Shown: positions 39,101 to 47,904 of the stretch, piece by piece
Numbering within the stretch: the first letter of the stretch is position 1
Layout of the letters: the number at the start of each line of letters is the position of its first letter
Translations under genes and position numbers: made by a program
Notes under the pieces: generated by a model
The model's input: the letters and a program-made list of their open reading frames with translations, nothing else
Databases searched by the model: none
What the model was told of the DNA's origin: nothing
From: Lachnospiraceae bacterium
GTDB taxonomy: Bacteria > Bacillota > Clostridia > Lachnospirales > Lachnospiraceae
Assembly (NCBI GenBank): GCA_015057445.1
Contig: SVEI01000002.1
Span: 40,905 to 104,904, forward strand
Direction: 5' to 3'
Length of the DNA: 64,000 bases

Positions 39101-40757
39101 AACTGAGGTTAATCCGTTGCCGGCTCATTATATTTGTCCTAAGTGTTACTTTACAGATTTTGATTCAGATAAGGTTAAACCATATCAGATGCAAGGTCAG
39201 TCTGGATGTGATATGCCGGATAGAGAGTGTCCACACTGTGGGCATAAATTGACAAAAGAGGGACATGATATTCCTTTTGAAACCTTCCTTGGCTTTAAGG
39301 GCGATAAGGAACCTGATATTGATCTTAACTTCTCGGGAGAGTATCAGCCAAAGGCTCATGCTTATACAGAAGAGTTGTTTGGTAAGGGAAAAGCATTTAG
39401 AGCAGGTACAATAGGTACTATGGCTGACAAGACAGCCTTCGGTTACGTATACAACTATTACAAAGATAAGGGCGAAGAAAGCTCTAAGAGACGTTGCGAG
39501 ATGGAAAGAATTGCGGCGGGATGTACCGGAGTTAAGAGAACTACAGGACAGCATCCTGGAGGAATGATTGTTCTTCCTGCACATGAGGAAATATACTCCT
39601 TTACCCCTATACAAAAACCTGCAAATGATATGAGTACGGATATCATTACAACTCATTTTGAATATCATTCCATAGATCATAATCTATTGAAACTGGATAT
39701 ACTAGGTCATGATGATCCTACCATGATAAGAAGATTGGAAGATTTGACAGGATTGGATGCGAAGACTATTCCGTTAGATGATCAAAAGGTAATGTCACTG
39801 TTCCATAATACAGAGGCTTTGGGTATAAGTCCGGAGGATATAGGTGGAACAAAATTGGGTTCGCTGGGAGTACCTGAGTTTGGAACAGAATTTGCCATGC
39901 AGATGCTTATTGATGCCAACCCACAGAATTTTTCAGATCTTGTAAGAATAGCAGGTCTCTCTCACGGAACAGATGTGTGGCTGGGAAATGCACAAACGCT
40001 TATCCAAGAAGGTAAATGTGTTCTTGGAACCGCAATTTGTACAAGAGATGATATTATGATTTATCTTATCAACATGGGACTTGAATCAGGACTTGCATTT
40101 ACCATAATGGAGAGTGTTAGAAAAGGTAAAGGTCTAAAACCTGAATGGGAAGATGAAATGCTTAAACATGGAGTTCCGGATTGGTATATTTGGTCTTGTA
40201 AGAAGATTAAATATATGTTCCCTAAGGCTCATGCTGCAGCTTATGTTATGATGGGGTGGAGAGTAGCTTATTATAAGGTTAATTACCCCCTTGCATATTA
40301 TACTGCGTTTTTCAGTATTAGAGCATCAGCCTTTGATTACAAATTAATGTGTCAGGGTAAAGAAGCTTTGGAGATGGAATTGGCTAACCTTCAGAAAACT
40401 CCAAAGGAGAAGCAGACAGCAACTATTAAGGATACAATACGTGATATGAAGATAGTTCAGGAAATGTATGCGCGTGGATTTGAGTTTTTACCTATAGATT
40501 TATATAAAGCGGACGCACATAGATTCCAGATTATTGATGGGAAAATAATGCCAAGCTTTTCTGCTATTCCTGGTATGGGGGCTAAAGCTGCGGAAACTCT
40601 CCAGGAAGCTGCTGCTGAGGGTGAATTTATGTCTAAAGAGGATATAAGAACCAGAGGTAAAGTTTCGAAAACTATATTAGATGATATGGAAGCATTGGGA
40701 CTATTGGCGGGTCTTCCAGAGACCAATCAGTACGATTTCTTTAGTTTGCTTAATTAA
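36141..40757 (+). CDS. polC: DNA polymerase III alpha subunit, PolC type
   Basis: PHP domain (RVELHLHTVMSEMDSVV), embedded 3'-5' exonuclease (YVVFDIETTGLSP), SRGSVGSSFVATM, DLNFSGEYQ; TTG start. Confidence 0.96.
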   Translation: MANNYFKEVFPDVNLGGNLNDLIGQATVTGVQMIEESAELYVFIRSSNLIAREDLDKVEDEIARTIFPNTDVKCIIRETFVLSSQYNTETLTDMYKESLLYEVKKTSYVDYRILKRGEWIVRDDMLTILVEDTIIAREHSKKMSGFLAFLYEEKFGMKVEVTFDYSDDKKTQHRKANEIRLRQELASIEKRNATLLSDNKSDEKGEDSQDAPENNQAVAEESKDHNLEKELVSSKKQEGEDEIATNLKSAGDVSEHNVAAKAHSDATKTDGKDKKVSSKDTPKKEGGFKGRGKMVKSQDPDVIFGNNVEGDIVKICDVTEGGGAICILGQILNVEDRQLKSGKFIISATITDFTDTIAFKMFVSEDDRDPLLGDIKKGKFYIVKGVPMYDSYAGELSLSYIAGIKPANDFREPRVDNAVEKRVELHLHTVMSEMDSVVDIKKMIQRAKDWGHKAVAITDHGCVQAFPIANHCVSPDEDFKILYGVEGYFVDDLKDLILNDKGQSIDSEYVVFDIETTGLSPKFNKIIEIGAVRIKEGKIVDTFSKFVNPEVPIPYSITKLTSINDSMVLSAPTIEQVLPEFFDYIGDAVLVAHNASFDTGFIKEFAKRQGLEFDFTIVDTLSLAHILVPELGKYTLDRLCKQFNVSLENHHRACDDADATARIFLKMLDMIKEKGVKTINELNVMGSASPEAIKKAKTYHGIILVKNEIGRVNLYRLISESHINYFNRRPRIPKSLINKYREGLIIGSACEAGELYTAMLYDSGEDEITRLANFYDYYEIQPIGNNMFMLDKESVPVSSVEDLQKINRRIYDLGKQFNKPVVATCDVHFLDPEDEIYRRIIMAGKGFDDADNQPPLFFRTTDEMLKEFEYLGSDEAKEVVITNTNIIADMIEKISPVRPDKQPPIIENSDETLTNICYDKAHEIYGPELPEIVVNRLEKELNSIITNGFAVMYIIAQKLVWRSNDDGYLVGSRGSVGSSFVATMAGITEVNPLPAHYICPKCYFTDFDSDKVKPYQMQGQSGCDMPDRECPHCGHKLTKEGHDIPFETFLGFKGDKEPDIDLNFSGEYQPKAHAYTEELFGKGKAFRAGTIGTMADKTAFGYVYNYYKDKGEESSKRRCEMERIAAGCTGVKRTTGQHPGGMIVLPAHEEIYSFTPIQKPANDMSTDIITTHFEYHSIDHNLLKLDILGHDDPTMIRRLEDLTGLDAKTIPLDDQKVMSLFHNTEALGISPEDIGGTKLGSLGVPEFGTEFAMQMLIDANPQNFSDLVRIAGLSHGTDVWLGNAQTLIQEGKCVLGTAICTRDDIMIYLINMGLESGLAFTIMESVRKGKGLKPEWEDEMLKHGVPDWYIWSCKKIKYMFPKAHAAAYVMMGWRVAYYKVNYPLAYYTAFFSIRASAFDYKLMCQGKEALEMELANLQKTPKEKQTATIKDTIRDMKIVQEMYARGFEFLPIDLYKADAHRFQIIDGKIMPSFSAIPGMGAKAAETLQEAAAEGEFMSKEDIRTRGKVSKTILDDMEALGLLAGLPETNQYDFFSLLN

Positions 40758-40761
40758 AGAG

Positions 40762-40790
40762 TTGATATTTTTATATAAATATATTAAAAT
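40762..40790 (+). promoter_or_regulatory. Sigma-A-like promoter upstream of ireB
   Basis: TTGATA-17 nt-TAAAAT. Confidence 0.6.
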
Positions 40791-40819
40791 AGTCCTATAT
40801 GTTTAAAGGACGTGATGAA

Positions 40820-41077
40820 ATGACTAATCAAAACACACAAGATATAGGAATAATTAGAGAATCAACTATAGAGGTTACGGAGATATTAGCTCAGGTATAT
40901 GGTGCGCTTTCTGAGAAGGGATATAATCCTGTGAGTCAGATAGTGGGGTATGTAATGAGTGGAGATCCTACTTACATCACTAGCTACAAGAATGCTAGAA
41001 GTCTTATTATGAAGGCTGAGAGAGATGAAATTATAGAGGTTCTTCTTGAAAACTATATCGAAACAAGATTAAAATAG
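40820..41077 (+). CDS. ireB: IreB family regulatory phosphoprotein (UPF0297)
   Basis: [38 protein letters not shown]. Confidence 0.93.
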   Translation: MTNQNTQDIGIIRESTIEVTEILAQVYGALSEKGYNPVSQIVGYVMSGDPTYITSYKNARSLIMKAERDEIIEVLLENYIETRLK

Positions 41078-41102
41078 CAATCGTAAGATAGATTAAGAAG
41101 CA

Positions 41103-41155
41103 TAATTACGGATATAATCATATGGATAGTTTCTGTTTGGTTATATCCTTAATTA
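41103..41155. other. Long imperfect hairpin between ireB and ruvX
   Basis: TAATTA-c-GGATATAAtca ... tggTTATATCC-t-TAATTA pairing; no strong T tract. Confidence 0.55.
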
Positions 41156-41174
41156 GTGTGAAGAGGGTAAAACT

Positions 41175-41609
41175 TTGAGAGTAATAGGATTGGATTACGG
41201 AACGAAGACGGTTGGAGTTGCCATAAGTGACGAGACGAAACTTATTGCGCAACCTTTACTTACTATTGAAAGAAAACAGGCGAATAAACTTAGACAAACC
41301 TATGCTGCTATTGAGAAGATAATATCTGAACAAGATGTTGAACTTATTGTGCTTGGTCTTCCTAAGAATATGAATAATACTGAGGGCGAAAGAGTTGAAG
41401 CCACAAAAGAATTCAAAGAAGCTTTGGAGAGAAGAACTGGTCTTGAGGTAGTATTGGTTGACGAAAGGCTCACTACAGTTGAAGCTAATCGTATATTGGA
41501 AGATACGGGAGTTGCATTGAGTGCGAGAAAAGAACATATAGATAAGATGGCAGCTGCTATAATATTACAGAATTATTTAGACAGAGAACATAACAAAAAC
41601 AAAAATTAA
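41175..41609 (+). CDS. ruvX: Holliday junction resolvase-like RuvX/YqgF
   Basis: VIGLDYGTKTVGVAISDE, VLVDERLTTVEA; TTG start; ireB-ruvX order. Confidence 0.95.
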   Translation: MRVIGLDYGTKTVGVAISDETKLIAQPLLTIERKQANKLRQTYAAIEKIISEQDVELIVLGLPKNMNNTEGERVEATKEFKEALERRTGLEVVLVDERLTTVEANRILEDTGVALSARKEHIDKMAAAIILQNYLDREHNKNKN

Positions 41610-41692
41610 TGTGGCCTTTGGGATGGGGGATATGTGTTTTGAATGATTTGAAAACAAAGGTTATAATGGCAACTGGCAAGGAGGATAATAGT

Positions 41693-41959
41693 ATGGATAA
41701 CAATTATGAGAAGATAATATTCGATACAGACGATGGAGAGGTTTGTTTGTTTGTTCTTGAACAGACTATGCTTGGTGGGATAAATTATTTGTTGGTAACA
41801 GAGGATGCAGATAGTGAAGATGCAGGATTTCTTATTTTAAAAGAAACATCCGAAGATGGGGAATATGTATCCTACGATATTGTTGATGATGAAAGTGAAT
41901 TAAAATCAATAATATCAATTTTTAACGAATTAGTAGATGATTTTGATTTGGAGGTTTAG
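41693..41959 (+). CDS. DUF1292 domain protein (YrzB-like)
   Basis: Short acidic protein directly after ruvX; DTDDGEVCLFVLEQTMLGGINYLLV. Confidence 0.85.
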   Translation: MDNNYEKIIFDTDDGEVCLFVLEQTMLGGINYLLVTEDADSEDAGFLILKETSEDGEYVSYDIVDDESELKSIISIFNELVDDFDLEV

Positions 41960-41961
41960 TT

Positions 41962-43626
41962 TTGAAAGATAATGCAAAGAAGTCAGTTAAGATTATTCCT
42001 TTAGGTGGACTTGAGCAAATAGGAATGAATATAACTGCTATAGAGTATGATGATACCATAGTTGTGATTGACTGTGGTCTTGCATTTCCGGAAGATGAAA
42101 TGTTGGGTATAGATTTGGTAATTCCTGATGTGACATATCTTAAGGAAAATGCTGATAAGGTAAAGGGACTGGTTGTAACCCATGGTCACGAGGATCACAT
42201 TGGAGCAATACCTTATATAGAGAATGAGATTAATATGCCTATATATTGTACTAAGCTTACTATGGGACTTATAGAGAATAAGCTTAAAGAACATAACAAT
42301 CTTAACAATGTAAAAAGAAAGGTTGTAAAACATGGGCAAATAATTAATCTAGGTTGTCTTAGAATAGAGTTCATCAGAACGAATCATTCTATCGTGGATG
42401 CGGCAGCGTTGGCCATATATACTCCAGAAGGAATTATTATTCATACAGGAGATTTTAAAGTGGATTTCACACCTGTCTTCGGGGAAGCTATAGATTTGCC
42501 TAGATTTGGAGAATTGGGCAAAAAGGGTGTTCTTGCCCTTATGGCAGACTCCACAAATGCGGAGAGACCAGGATATACTCAGTCTGAGAAAACCGTAGGT
42601 AAGACTTTTGATAATTTATTTGCGGATAATAGAGAACATAGAATTATAATAGCTACATTTGCATCTAATGTTGATAGAGTTCAGCAGATAATTAATTCGG
42701 CGTATAAGTATGGTCGTAAAGTAGTAGTTGAAGGAAGAAGTATGGTTAATATAATTAAGACTGCTACTGAACTTGGGTATATTAGTATACCAGACAATAC
42801 TCTTATAGAAATAGAACAAATTAAGAATTACCCTGATGAACAGATAGTTCTTATTACAACGGGAAGTCAGGGTGAAAATATGGCAGCTCTATCAAGGATA
42901 GCAGCTTCTATTCATAACAGGATAACCATAAAACCGGGGGATGTAGTAATATTCTCTTCAAACCCTATACCAGGTAACGAGAAGGCTGTGTTCAAGGTTA
43001 TCAACGAACTTGAGATGAAAGGTGCTCATGTTATTTTCCAAGACACTCACGTATCAGGACATGCTTGTCAGGAAGAGTTAAAATTAATGTATGCTCTTAC
43101 AAAGCCTAAGTATGCAATACCTGTTCATGGAGAGTATCGACATTTAAAAAGACATGCGGAATTGGCCGTGGAGATGGGTGTTAAAAAGGAAAATGTGAAG
43201 ATATTATCAACTGGAGATGTTCTTGAAATTGGAGAAAATACATTTAAGGTAACAGACAAGGTTGTGGCTCAAGGTATTATGGTAGACGGATTGGGGGTTG
43301 GTGATGTTGGTAATATTGTTTTGAGAGACAGACAACATCTATCCCAAAATGGTCTTATGATTGTGGTTGTTACCTTAGAACAGGGAAGTAATCAAGTGTT
43401 AGCAGGGCCAGATATAGTATCTAGAGGTTTTGTGTATGTGAGAGAATCCGAGACACTTATGGATGAGTGTAGAGAAGTAGTACAGGCAGCAATAGAGTTT
43501 TGTCAGGACAAAGGTATTACTGATTGGGGAAAGATTAAGTCCACAATCAGAGACTCGTTAGGTGATTTCTTGTGGAAGAAGACTAAGCGAAATCCTATGA
43601 TACTACCAATCATTTCGGAAGTATAA
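41962..43626 (+). CDS. rnj: Ribonuclease J
   Basis: LGGLEQIGMN, THGHEDHIGAIPY, FIRTNHSIVDA, VHGEYRHL; TTG start. Confidence 0.95.
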   Translation: MKDNAKKSVKIIPLGGLEQIGMNITAIEYDDTIVVIDCGLAFPEDEMLGIDLVIPDVTYLKENADKVKGLVVTHGHEDHIGAIPYIENEINMPIYCTKLTMGLIENKLKEHNNLNNVKRKVVKHGQIINLGCLRIEFIRTNHSIVDAAALAIYTPEGIIIHTGDFKVDFTPVFGEAIDLPRFGELGKKGVLALMADSTNAERPGYTQSEKTVGKTFDNLFADNREHRIIIATFASNVDRVQQIINSAYKYGRKVVVEGRSMVNIIKTATELGYISIPDNTLIEIEQIKNYPDEQIVLITTGSQGENMAALSRIAASIHNRITIKPGDVVIFSSNPIPGNEKAVFKVINELEMKGAHVIFQDTHVSGHACQEELKLMYALTKPKYAIPVHGEYRHLKRHAELAVEMGVKKENVKILSTGDVLEIGENTFKVTDKVVAQGIMVDGLGVGDVGNIVLRDRQHLSQNGLMIVVVTLEQGSNQVLAGPDIVSRGFVYVRESETLMDECREVVQAAIEFCQDKGITDWGKIKSTIRDSLGDFLWKKTKRNPMILPIISEV

Positions 43627-43638
43627 AGAGGATAACAT

Positions 43639-43974
43639 ATGAAGGAAGTAATAATTGAGAGCAAACGCCTTAATGCAGAAATCAAAGCTACTACAGAATA
43701 TAAAAGATATATTGACACAAAAAAGGCTTTGTATGATAATATGGACTTATGTAATAAACTCAGAGAATTCAGAAATCGAAATTATGAGTTGCAAAATAGA
43801 CAGGGAGTGAATCCTTATGATGAAGTTTGTAATTTGGTTAGGGATTACGATGAATTATTACATAATTCAATTGTAAGTGAGTTTTTAAAGGCGGAACAAC
43901 GAATATGCAAGATGATGCAGGAAGTGTACTGTTCCATTGCAGAAGGATTGGAGTTCGATTATTTAGATGAGTAA
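43639..43974 (+). CDS. YlbF/YmcA family protein
   Basis: Short helical protein, size and composition typical of the family; AEIKATTEYKRYIDTKKAL. Confidence 0.7.
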   Translation: MKEVIIESKRLNAEIKATTEYKRYIDTKKALYDNMDLCNKLREFRNRNYELQNRQGVNPYDEVCNLVRDYDELLHNSIVSEFLKAEQRICKMMQEVYCSIAEGLEFDYLDE

Positions 43975-44464
43975 TAATAAGATTAAAACAGAAGAACAAG
44001 TGAATGCTAAGAATGTTACGAAGACAAGCAAAAAGAAATCTTTTAAGAAGAAAAAGAGTACCATGGAGCAGATACTTGCCCCTAATAACATTAGAAAAGG
44101 TTTGAAGCATTCTGCTGGATTTGCAGGAAGTTTGTTGATTAATGTACTTATTGTATTTTTTATAATTAAGATTTTTGCTTATGCATTTAATTTTACTTAT
44201 AGTGTATTTGGTAATGTTTGCAAATCTCCGGGAGATACAGAGTATGTGGTTGTTGAGATACCAGCAGATTCGTCTATATTAGAGATTGGTCAAGCTCTTG
44301 AAGATGGAGAAATTATAGATGATAAGTATGTGTTCTTTGCTAAGGTTAAAGTAAAGGGATATGGAGATAAAATCAAGACAGGAAAGTTTGGTCTTTCGGC
44401 ATCCATGAATTATGACGAAATATTGCAAATTATATGTGAGCTCGAAACAGAAGAGGAGGAGTAA
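43967..44464 (+). CDS. MltG/YceG-like membrane protein lacking the lytic transglycosylase catalytic domain
   Basis: Cytoplasmic basic N-term, one TM, then VEIPADSSILEIGQALEDGEIIDDKYVFFAKVKVKG...GKFGLSASMNYDEILQIIC like the MltG N-subdomain; ends there. Confidence 0.65.
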   Translation: MSNNKIKTEEQVNAKNVTKTSKKKSFKKKKSTMEQILAPNNIRKGLKHSAGFAGSLLINVLIVFFIIKIFAYAFNFTYSVFGNVCKSPGDTEYVVVEIPADSSILEIGQALEDGEIIDDKYVFFAKVKVKGYGDKIKTGKFGLSASMNYDEILQIICELETEEEE

Positions 44465-44469
44465 AGGCC

Positions 44470-45114
44470 TTGCAGGATATGGAAAGAATATCATCTTTTA
44501 TCAAGTCTTTTATATCAGACGACGAAGGGCTGCTTGGCGATATTTATTCTGAAGCGATAAAAAACAGGGTTCCAGTAATGCGTAAAGAAACCAGAGAGTT
44601 ACTTAAAACCCAGATTATTATGAAGAAGCCTATGCAGATTTTAGAGATAGGAACTGCAGTAGGCTATTCTTCTATTTATATGAGTAAATATATAGATGAA
44701 GGTGCTAAGATTACTACTATAGAACTTGATGAAGATAGAGTAAAAATTGCAAAAACAAATATAGAGAAGATGAACAAATCAGATACAATAATGGTGTTGC
44801 AGGGAGATGCGTATGATGTGTTAAAAACTCTTCCTGACAATTTGTATGATTTTGCTTTTGTGGATGCTGCAAAAGGACAGTATATTAATTATTATCCTGA
44901 TGTAATGAGAGTGATGAAAGCTGGTGGAGTAATAGTATCTGATAATGTGTTGCAAGATGGAGATGTGTTAGAATCGCATTTTACTGTTGATAAACGAAAT
45001 AGAACTATTCATGATAGAATGAGAGAGTATCTTTATACTATTACTCATGATGATAGATTAGACACTGCTATTTTATCTGTAGGAGATGGAGTTGCTATTT
45101 CGATAAAAAGATAA
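44470..45114 (+). CDS. trmR: O-methyltransferase, TrmR/YrrM-like
   Basis: ILEIGTAVGYSSIYMSKY, FVDAAKGQYINYYPDV, GGVIVSDNVLQDG. Confidence 0.8.
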   Translation: MQDMERISSFIKSFISDDEGLLGDIYSEAIKNRVPVMRKETRELLKTQIIMKKPMQILEIGTAVGYSSIYMSKYIDEGAKITTIELDEDRVKIAKTNIEKMNKSDTIMVLQGDAYDVLKTLPDNLYDFAFVDAAKGQYINYYPDVMRVMKAGGVIVSDNVLQDGDVLESHFTVDKRNRTIHDRMREYLYTITHDDRLDTAILSVGDGVAISIKR

Positions 45115-45128
45115 GTATAGGTGAATGA

Positions 45129-46391
45129 ATGAGAGATAAAATGAAAAAACCAGAATTATTAATACCGGCAGGAAGCTTAGAAGTACTTAAAGTTGCCATT
45201 GATTATGGCGCAGACGCGGTTTACATTGGCGGACAAAAATTTGGTCTTAGAGCAAAGGCTGGTAATTTTTCTTTGGACGAAATGGTGGAGGCGGCAGACT
45301 ATGTTCATAGTGCTGAAAAAAAACTGTATGTAACTGTTAATATATTTGCTCACAATGATGATTTAGAAGGCGTAAAAAAGTATTTTGGGGATATAAGACA
45401 GTATGGACTTCATGAAAAAATTGATGGGTTTATCATTTCGGATCCTGGTATCTTTACTTTGGCAAGACAAATGCTGCCTGAGGTAGAAATTCATATTAGT
45501 ACTCAGTCAAATAATACAAATTACCTTACTTACAATTTTTGGTATAATCAAGGTGCAACTAGGGTTGTTGCAGCCAGAGAACTTTCTCTTAAGGAGATAA
45601 GAACGATAAGAGATAATATCCCAGAAGATATGGAGATTGAGGCTTTTATGCATGGTGCTATGTGTATTTCTTATTCGGGTAGATGTCTCCTTAGTAGTTA
45701 CTTTACAGGAAGAGATGCTAATAAAGGCGCCTGTACACATCCGTGTAGATGGAAGTATTCCATAGTGGAGGAAAAACGACCAGGGGAATACTTACCTATT
45801 GAAGAGGATGACAGAGGAACATACATATTCAATTCGAAAGATTTATGTATGATAAAATATGTGCCAGAGATGATAGAAGCGGGTATTAATTCATTTAAGA
45901 TAGAAGGACGAATGAAGACCGCTCTTTATGTGGCTGTTGTTACAAGGACGTATAGGCAGGCTATTGATGATTATTTTGAATCTGAGGATTTGTATAGACA
46001 AAGACTTTCGTACTATGATGAAGAAATATCTGCATGTACTTTCAGACAGTTCACAACAGGTTTTTACTTTGGCAAAACTGATGAGACAAGTCAAATATAT
46101 GACAACAATACTTATATTAAAAATTATACCTATTTGGGTATTATAGAAGATATAACTGGGGATGGACTTATTCAAATTCATCAGAAGAATAAGTTCTTAG
46201 TGGGGGATGAAATAAATATAATGGATTTTAATGGTGACAATCACTATGTAAAGGTGGATGCAATGTATGATGAACGCATGCATCCGGTAGAATCTGCCCC
46301 GCACCCAAAACAGCTTTTATATCTTAAGGTGAGCGGTGCGCAAAAATTCAAAAAAGGAATGGTTATAAGATCAAGGCACTGCGAAGTTTAA
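45129..46391 (+). CDS. Peptidase U32 family protein (TrhP-like tRNA hydroxylation protein)
   Basis: PELLIPAGSLEVLKVAIDYGADAVYIGG, FMHGAMCISYSGRCLLSSYFTGRDANKGACTHPCRW, INSFKIEGRMK. Confidence 0.92.
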   Translation: MRDKMKKPELLIPAGSLEVLKVAIDYGADAVYIGGQKFGLRAKAGNFSLDEMVEAADYVHSAEKKLYVTVNIFAHNDDLEGVKKYFGDIRQYGLHEKIDGFIISDPGIFTLARQMLPEVEIHISTQSNNTNYLTYNFWYNQGATRVVAARELSLKEIRTIRDNIPEDMEIEAFMHGAMCISYSGRCLLSSYFTGRDANKGACTHPCRWKYSIVEEKRPGEYLPIEEDDRGTYIFNSKDLCMIKYVPEMIEAGINSFKIEGRMKTALYVAVVTRTYRQAIDDYFESEDLYRQRLSYYDEEISACTFRQFTTGFYFGKTDETSQIYDNNTYIKNYTYLGIIEDITGDGLIQIHQKNKFLVGDEINIMDFNGDNHYVKVDAMYDERMHPVESAPHPKQLLYLKVSGAQKFKKGMVIRSRHCEV

Positions 46392-46986
46392 GCAGTGCTT
46401 TTTTCTCTATACGAGATACATAGGAACGGGAGATTTTCAAAAGACTAGCAGTCTCTCTTTGGGTAAGGTCTTTGTGGCCGAATAAACCATAGCGAAGAGC
46501 AATCACTCTTTGCTCCTTAGAATCTAAAACCGATGTATATATTGCTGAGATGCGTTCTAGATTTTCGCTTGTTATTAGGTTGCTAAGCATACATTCGTCA
46601 TCGCTACTGATTATATCCAAAAGACTTATTTCATTGCCTTCTTTGTCGGTTCCAATTGGTTCGTATATGGACACTTCTCTAGATTCCTTTCGCTCTTGGC
46701 GAAGACGCATAAGAAGTTCGTTTTCAATACAACGAGAAGCGTAGGTTACCAACCGATTTCCTTTGGAGTTGTCGAAAGTGTTGATGGCTTTGATTAAGCC
46801 TATAGTTCCTATAGAAATGAGATCGTCGCTATCTCTTTCTGCAGAGTAATATTTTTTTGCTATATGGGCAACAAGACGAAGATTGTATTCCACAAGAATA
46901 TTTCTTGCGTTTAAATCTCCATGCTTAACCAGATTTAGATAGTGGTTTTCTTCCTCGTTTGAAAGAGGTTGTTTGAATGTGTTCAA
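46363..46986 (-). CDS. sigK: Sigma-70 family sporulation sigma factor, SigK-like
   Basis: NLRLVAHIAKKYYSAERDSDDLISIGTIGLIKAINTFD, region 4 GLFGHKDLTQRETASLLKISRSYVSRIEKKAL; TTG start after GGGGAGG. Confidence 0.85.
   Translation of the reverse strand: MNTFKQPLSNEEENHYLNLVKHGDLNARNILVEYNLRLVAHIAKKYYSAERDSDDLISIGTIGLIKAINTFDNSKGNRLVTYASRCIENELLMRLRQERKESREVSIYEPIGTDKEGNEISLLDIISSDDECMLSNLITSENLERISAIYTSVLDSKEQRVIALRYGLFGHKDLTQRETASLLKISRSYVSRIEKKALLKLRSALIL
46373..46406 (+). terminator. Terminator of U32 gene embedded in the sigK 3' coding end
   Basis: GGCACTGC...GCAGTGCT stem followed by TTTTTT. Confidence 0.7.
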
Positions 46987-47098
46987 AGATATAACCTCCC
47001 CGGATTGTTTATATAGTTTATGTAGTGTAGATGTAAAATGTGCTTTTCCTAATATTATTTTTAAGAACTAATAAAGTGTTTTGGAGGTGAGGCTTGGT

Positions 47099-47776
47099 AT
47101 GGATTGGAAAAAGTTAAATGTAGAAATTGTGATACCGGACAAGATAAAGAAACTGTTATTTCTTGTTGTAGGTACCTGGATTTTTACTGCCGTAGCTTCA
47201 GAAATACTTGATTATTTGTCTGTTGGTGCATATAGAGTTGGTAAAATGATTGCTCCTTTGGTTACTGCCATTCCTGCGTTGGTGGTGTTTGTAAAAGAGA
47301 AAAAAAGACTTAGAGACTTGTTTTGTCGGGGCGTTGTTAAACAACTGCTGTGTAGTATGGCTATGCTTTTTGTTCTGCTTGTGATAATTGCTTTTTTAAA
47401 TCACGGAATTGGATGGAGTGTCGAAACATCGCTTTTTGACAAGTATAACTGGTACAAAATATATAGTTTTGTGTATTATGTTTTGGTGATAGGGTTTACG
47501 GAAGAATTTATATATAGGGTTGTTGTACAAGATTGTATAGATGAATGTATAAAAAAATATAAATTTTTAGTGCCTTTTCTCAGTGCTATGGTTTTTGGTA
47601 TAGCGCATTACTGGGTAGGGGGATGTGGACAGGTAATGATGACTTTTGTTCTGGGGCTTATTTGGGGCTACTCGAAGTATTATATAAAAAATGTCACATA
47701 TTTAGCGGTGAGTATATCGCATGGTTTATATGATTTTGGAATATTGGTGATACCATTATTGGTTTCGTATCTGTAA
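47099..47776 (+). CDS. CPBP family intramembrane metalloprotease
   Basis: EEFIYRVVVQ, MVFGIAHYWVGG, VSISHGLYD motifs; multi-TM. Confidence 0.82.
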   Translation: MDWKKLNVEIVIPDKIKKLLFLVVGTWIFTAVASEILDYLSVGAYRVGKMIAPLVTAIPALVVFVKEKKRLRDLFCRGVVKQLLCSMAMLFVLLVIIAFLNHGIGWSVETSLFDKYNWYKIYSFVYYVLVIGFTEEFIYRVVVQDCIDECIKKYKFLVPFLSAMVFGIAHYWVGGCGQVMMTFVLGLIWGYSKYYIKNVTYLAVSISHGLYDFGILVIPLLVSYL

Positions 47777-47856
47777 AAGTGTTTTAATGCATTGAAACAT
47801 GTATTTTTAGTCGTGTCGTAAAGTGTAAAAAAATGCTTTCAAAATAATATCTGATA

Positions 47857-47865
47857 TGCTATAAT
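47857..47865 (+). promoter_or_regulatory. Extended -10 promoter upstream of pilB
   Basis: TGCTATAAT (TGnTATAAT); weak -35 TTTCAA at 47837-47842, 17-nt spacing. Confidence 0.55.
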
Positions 47866-47904
47866 AACATAGATTAAATATATTACTATGAGAGGTATTG
47901 TGCT

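Noticed and set aside
39165-39680. 171-aa minus-strand ORF inside polC
   Set aside because: Antisense to the conserved polymerase core; no domain signature.
40791-40811. GTCCT/AGGAC mini-hairpin covering the ireB ribosome binding site
   Set aside because: The predicted transcription start would fall inside or after the 5' arm, so the hairpin may not exist in the mRNA.
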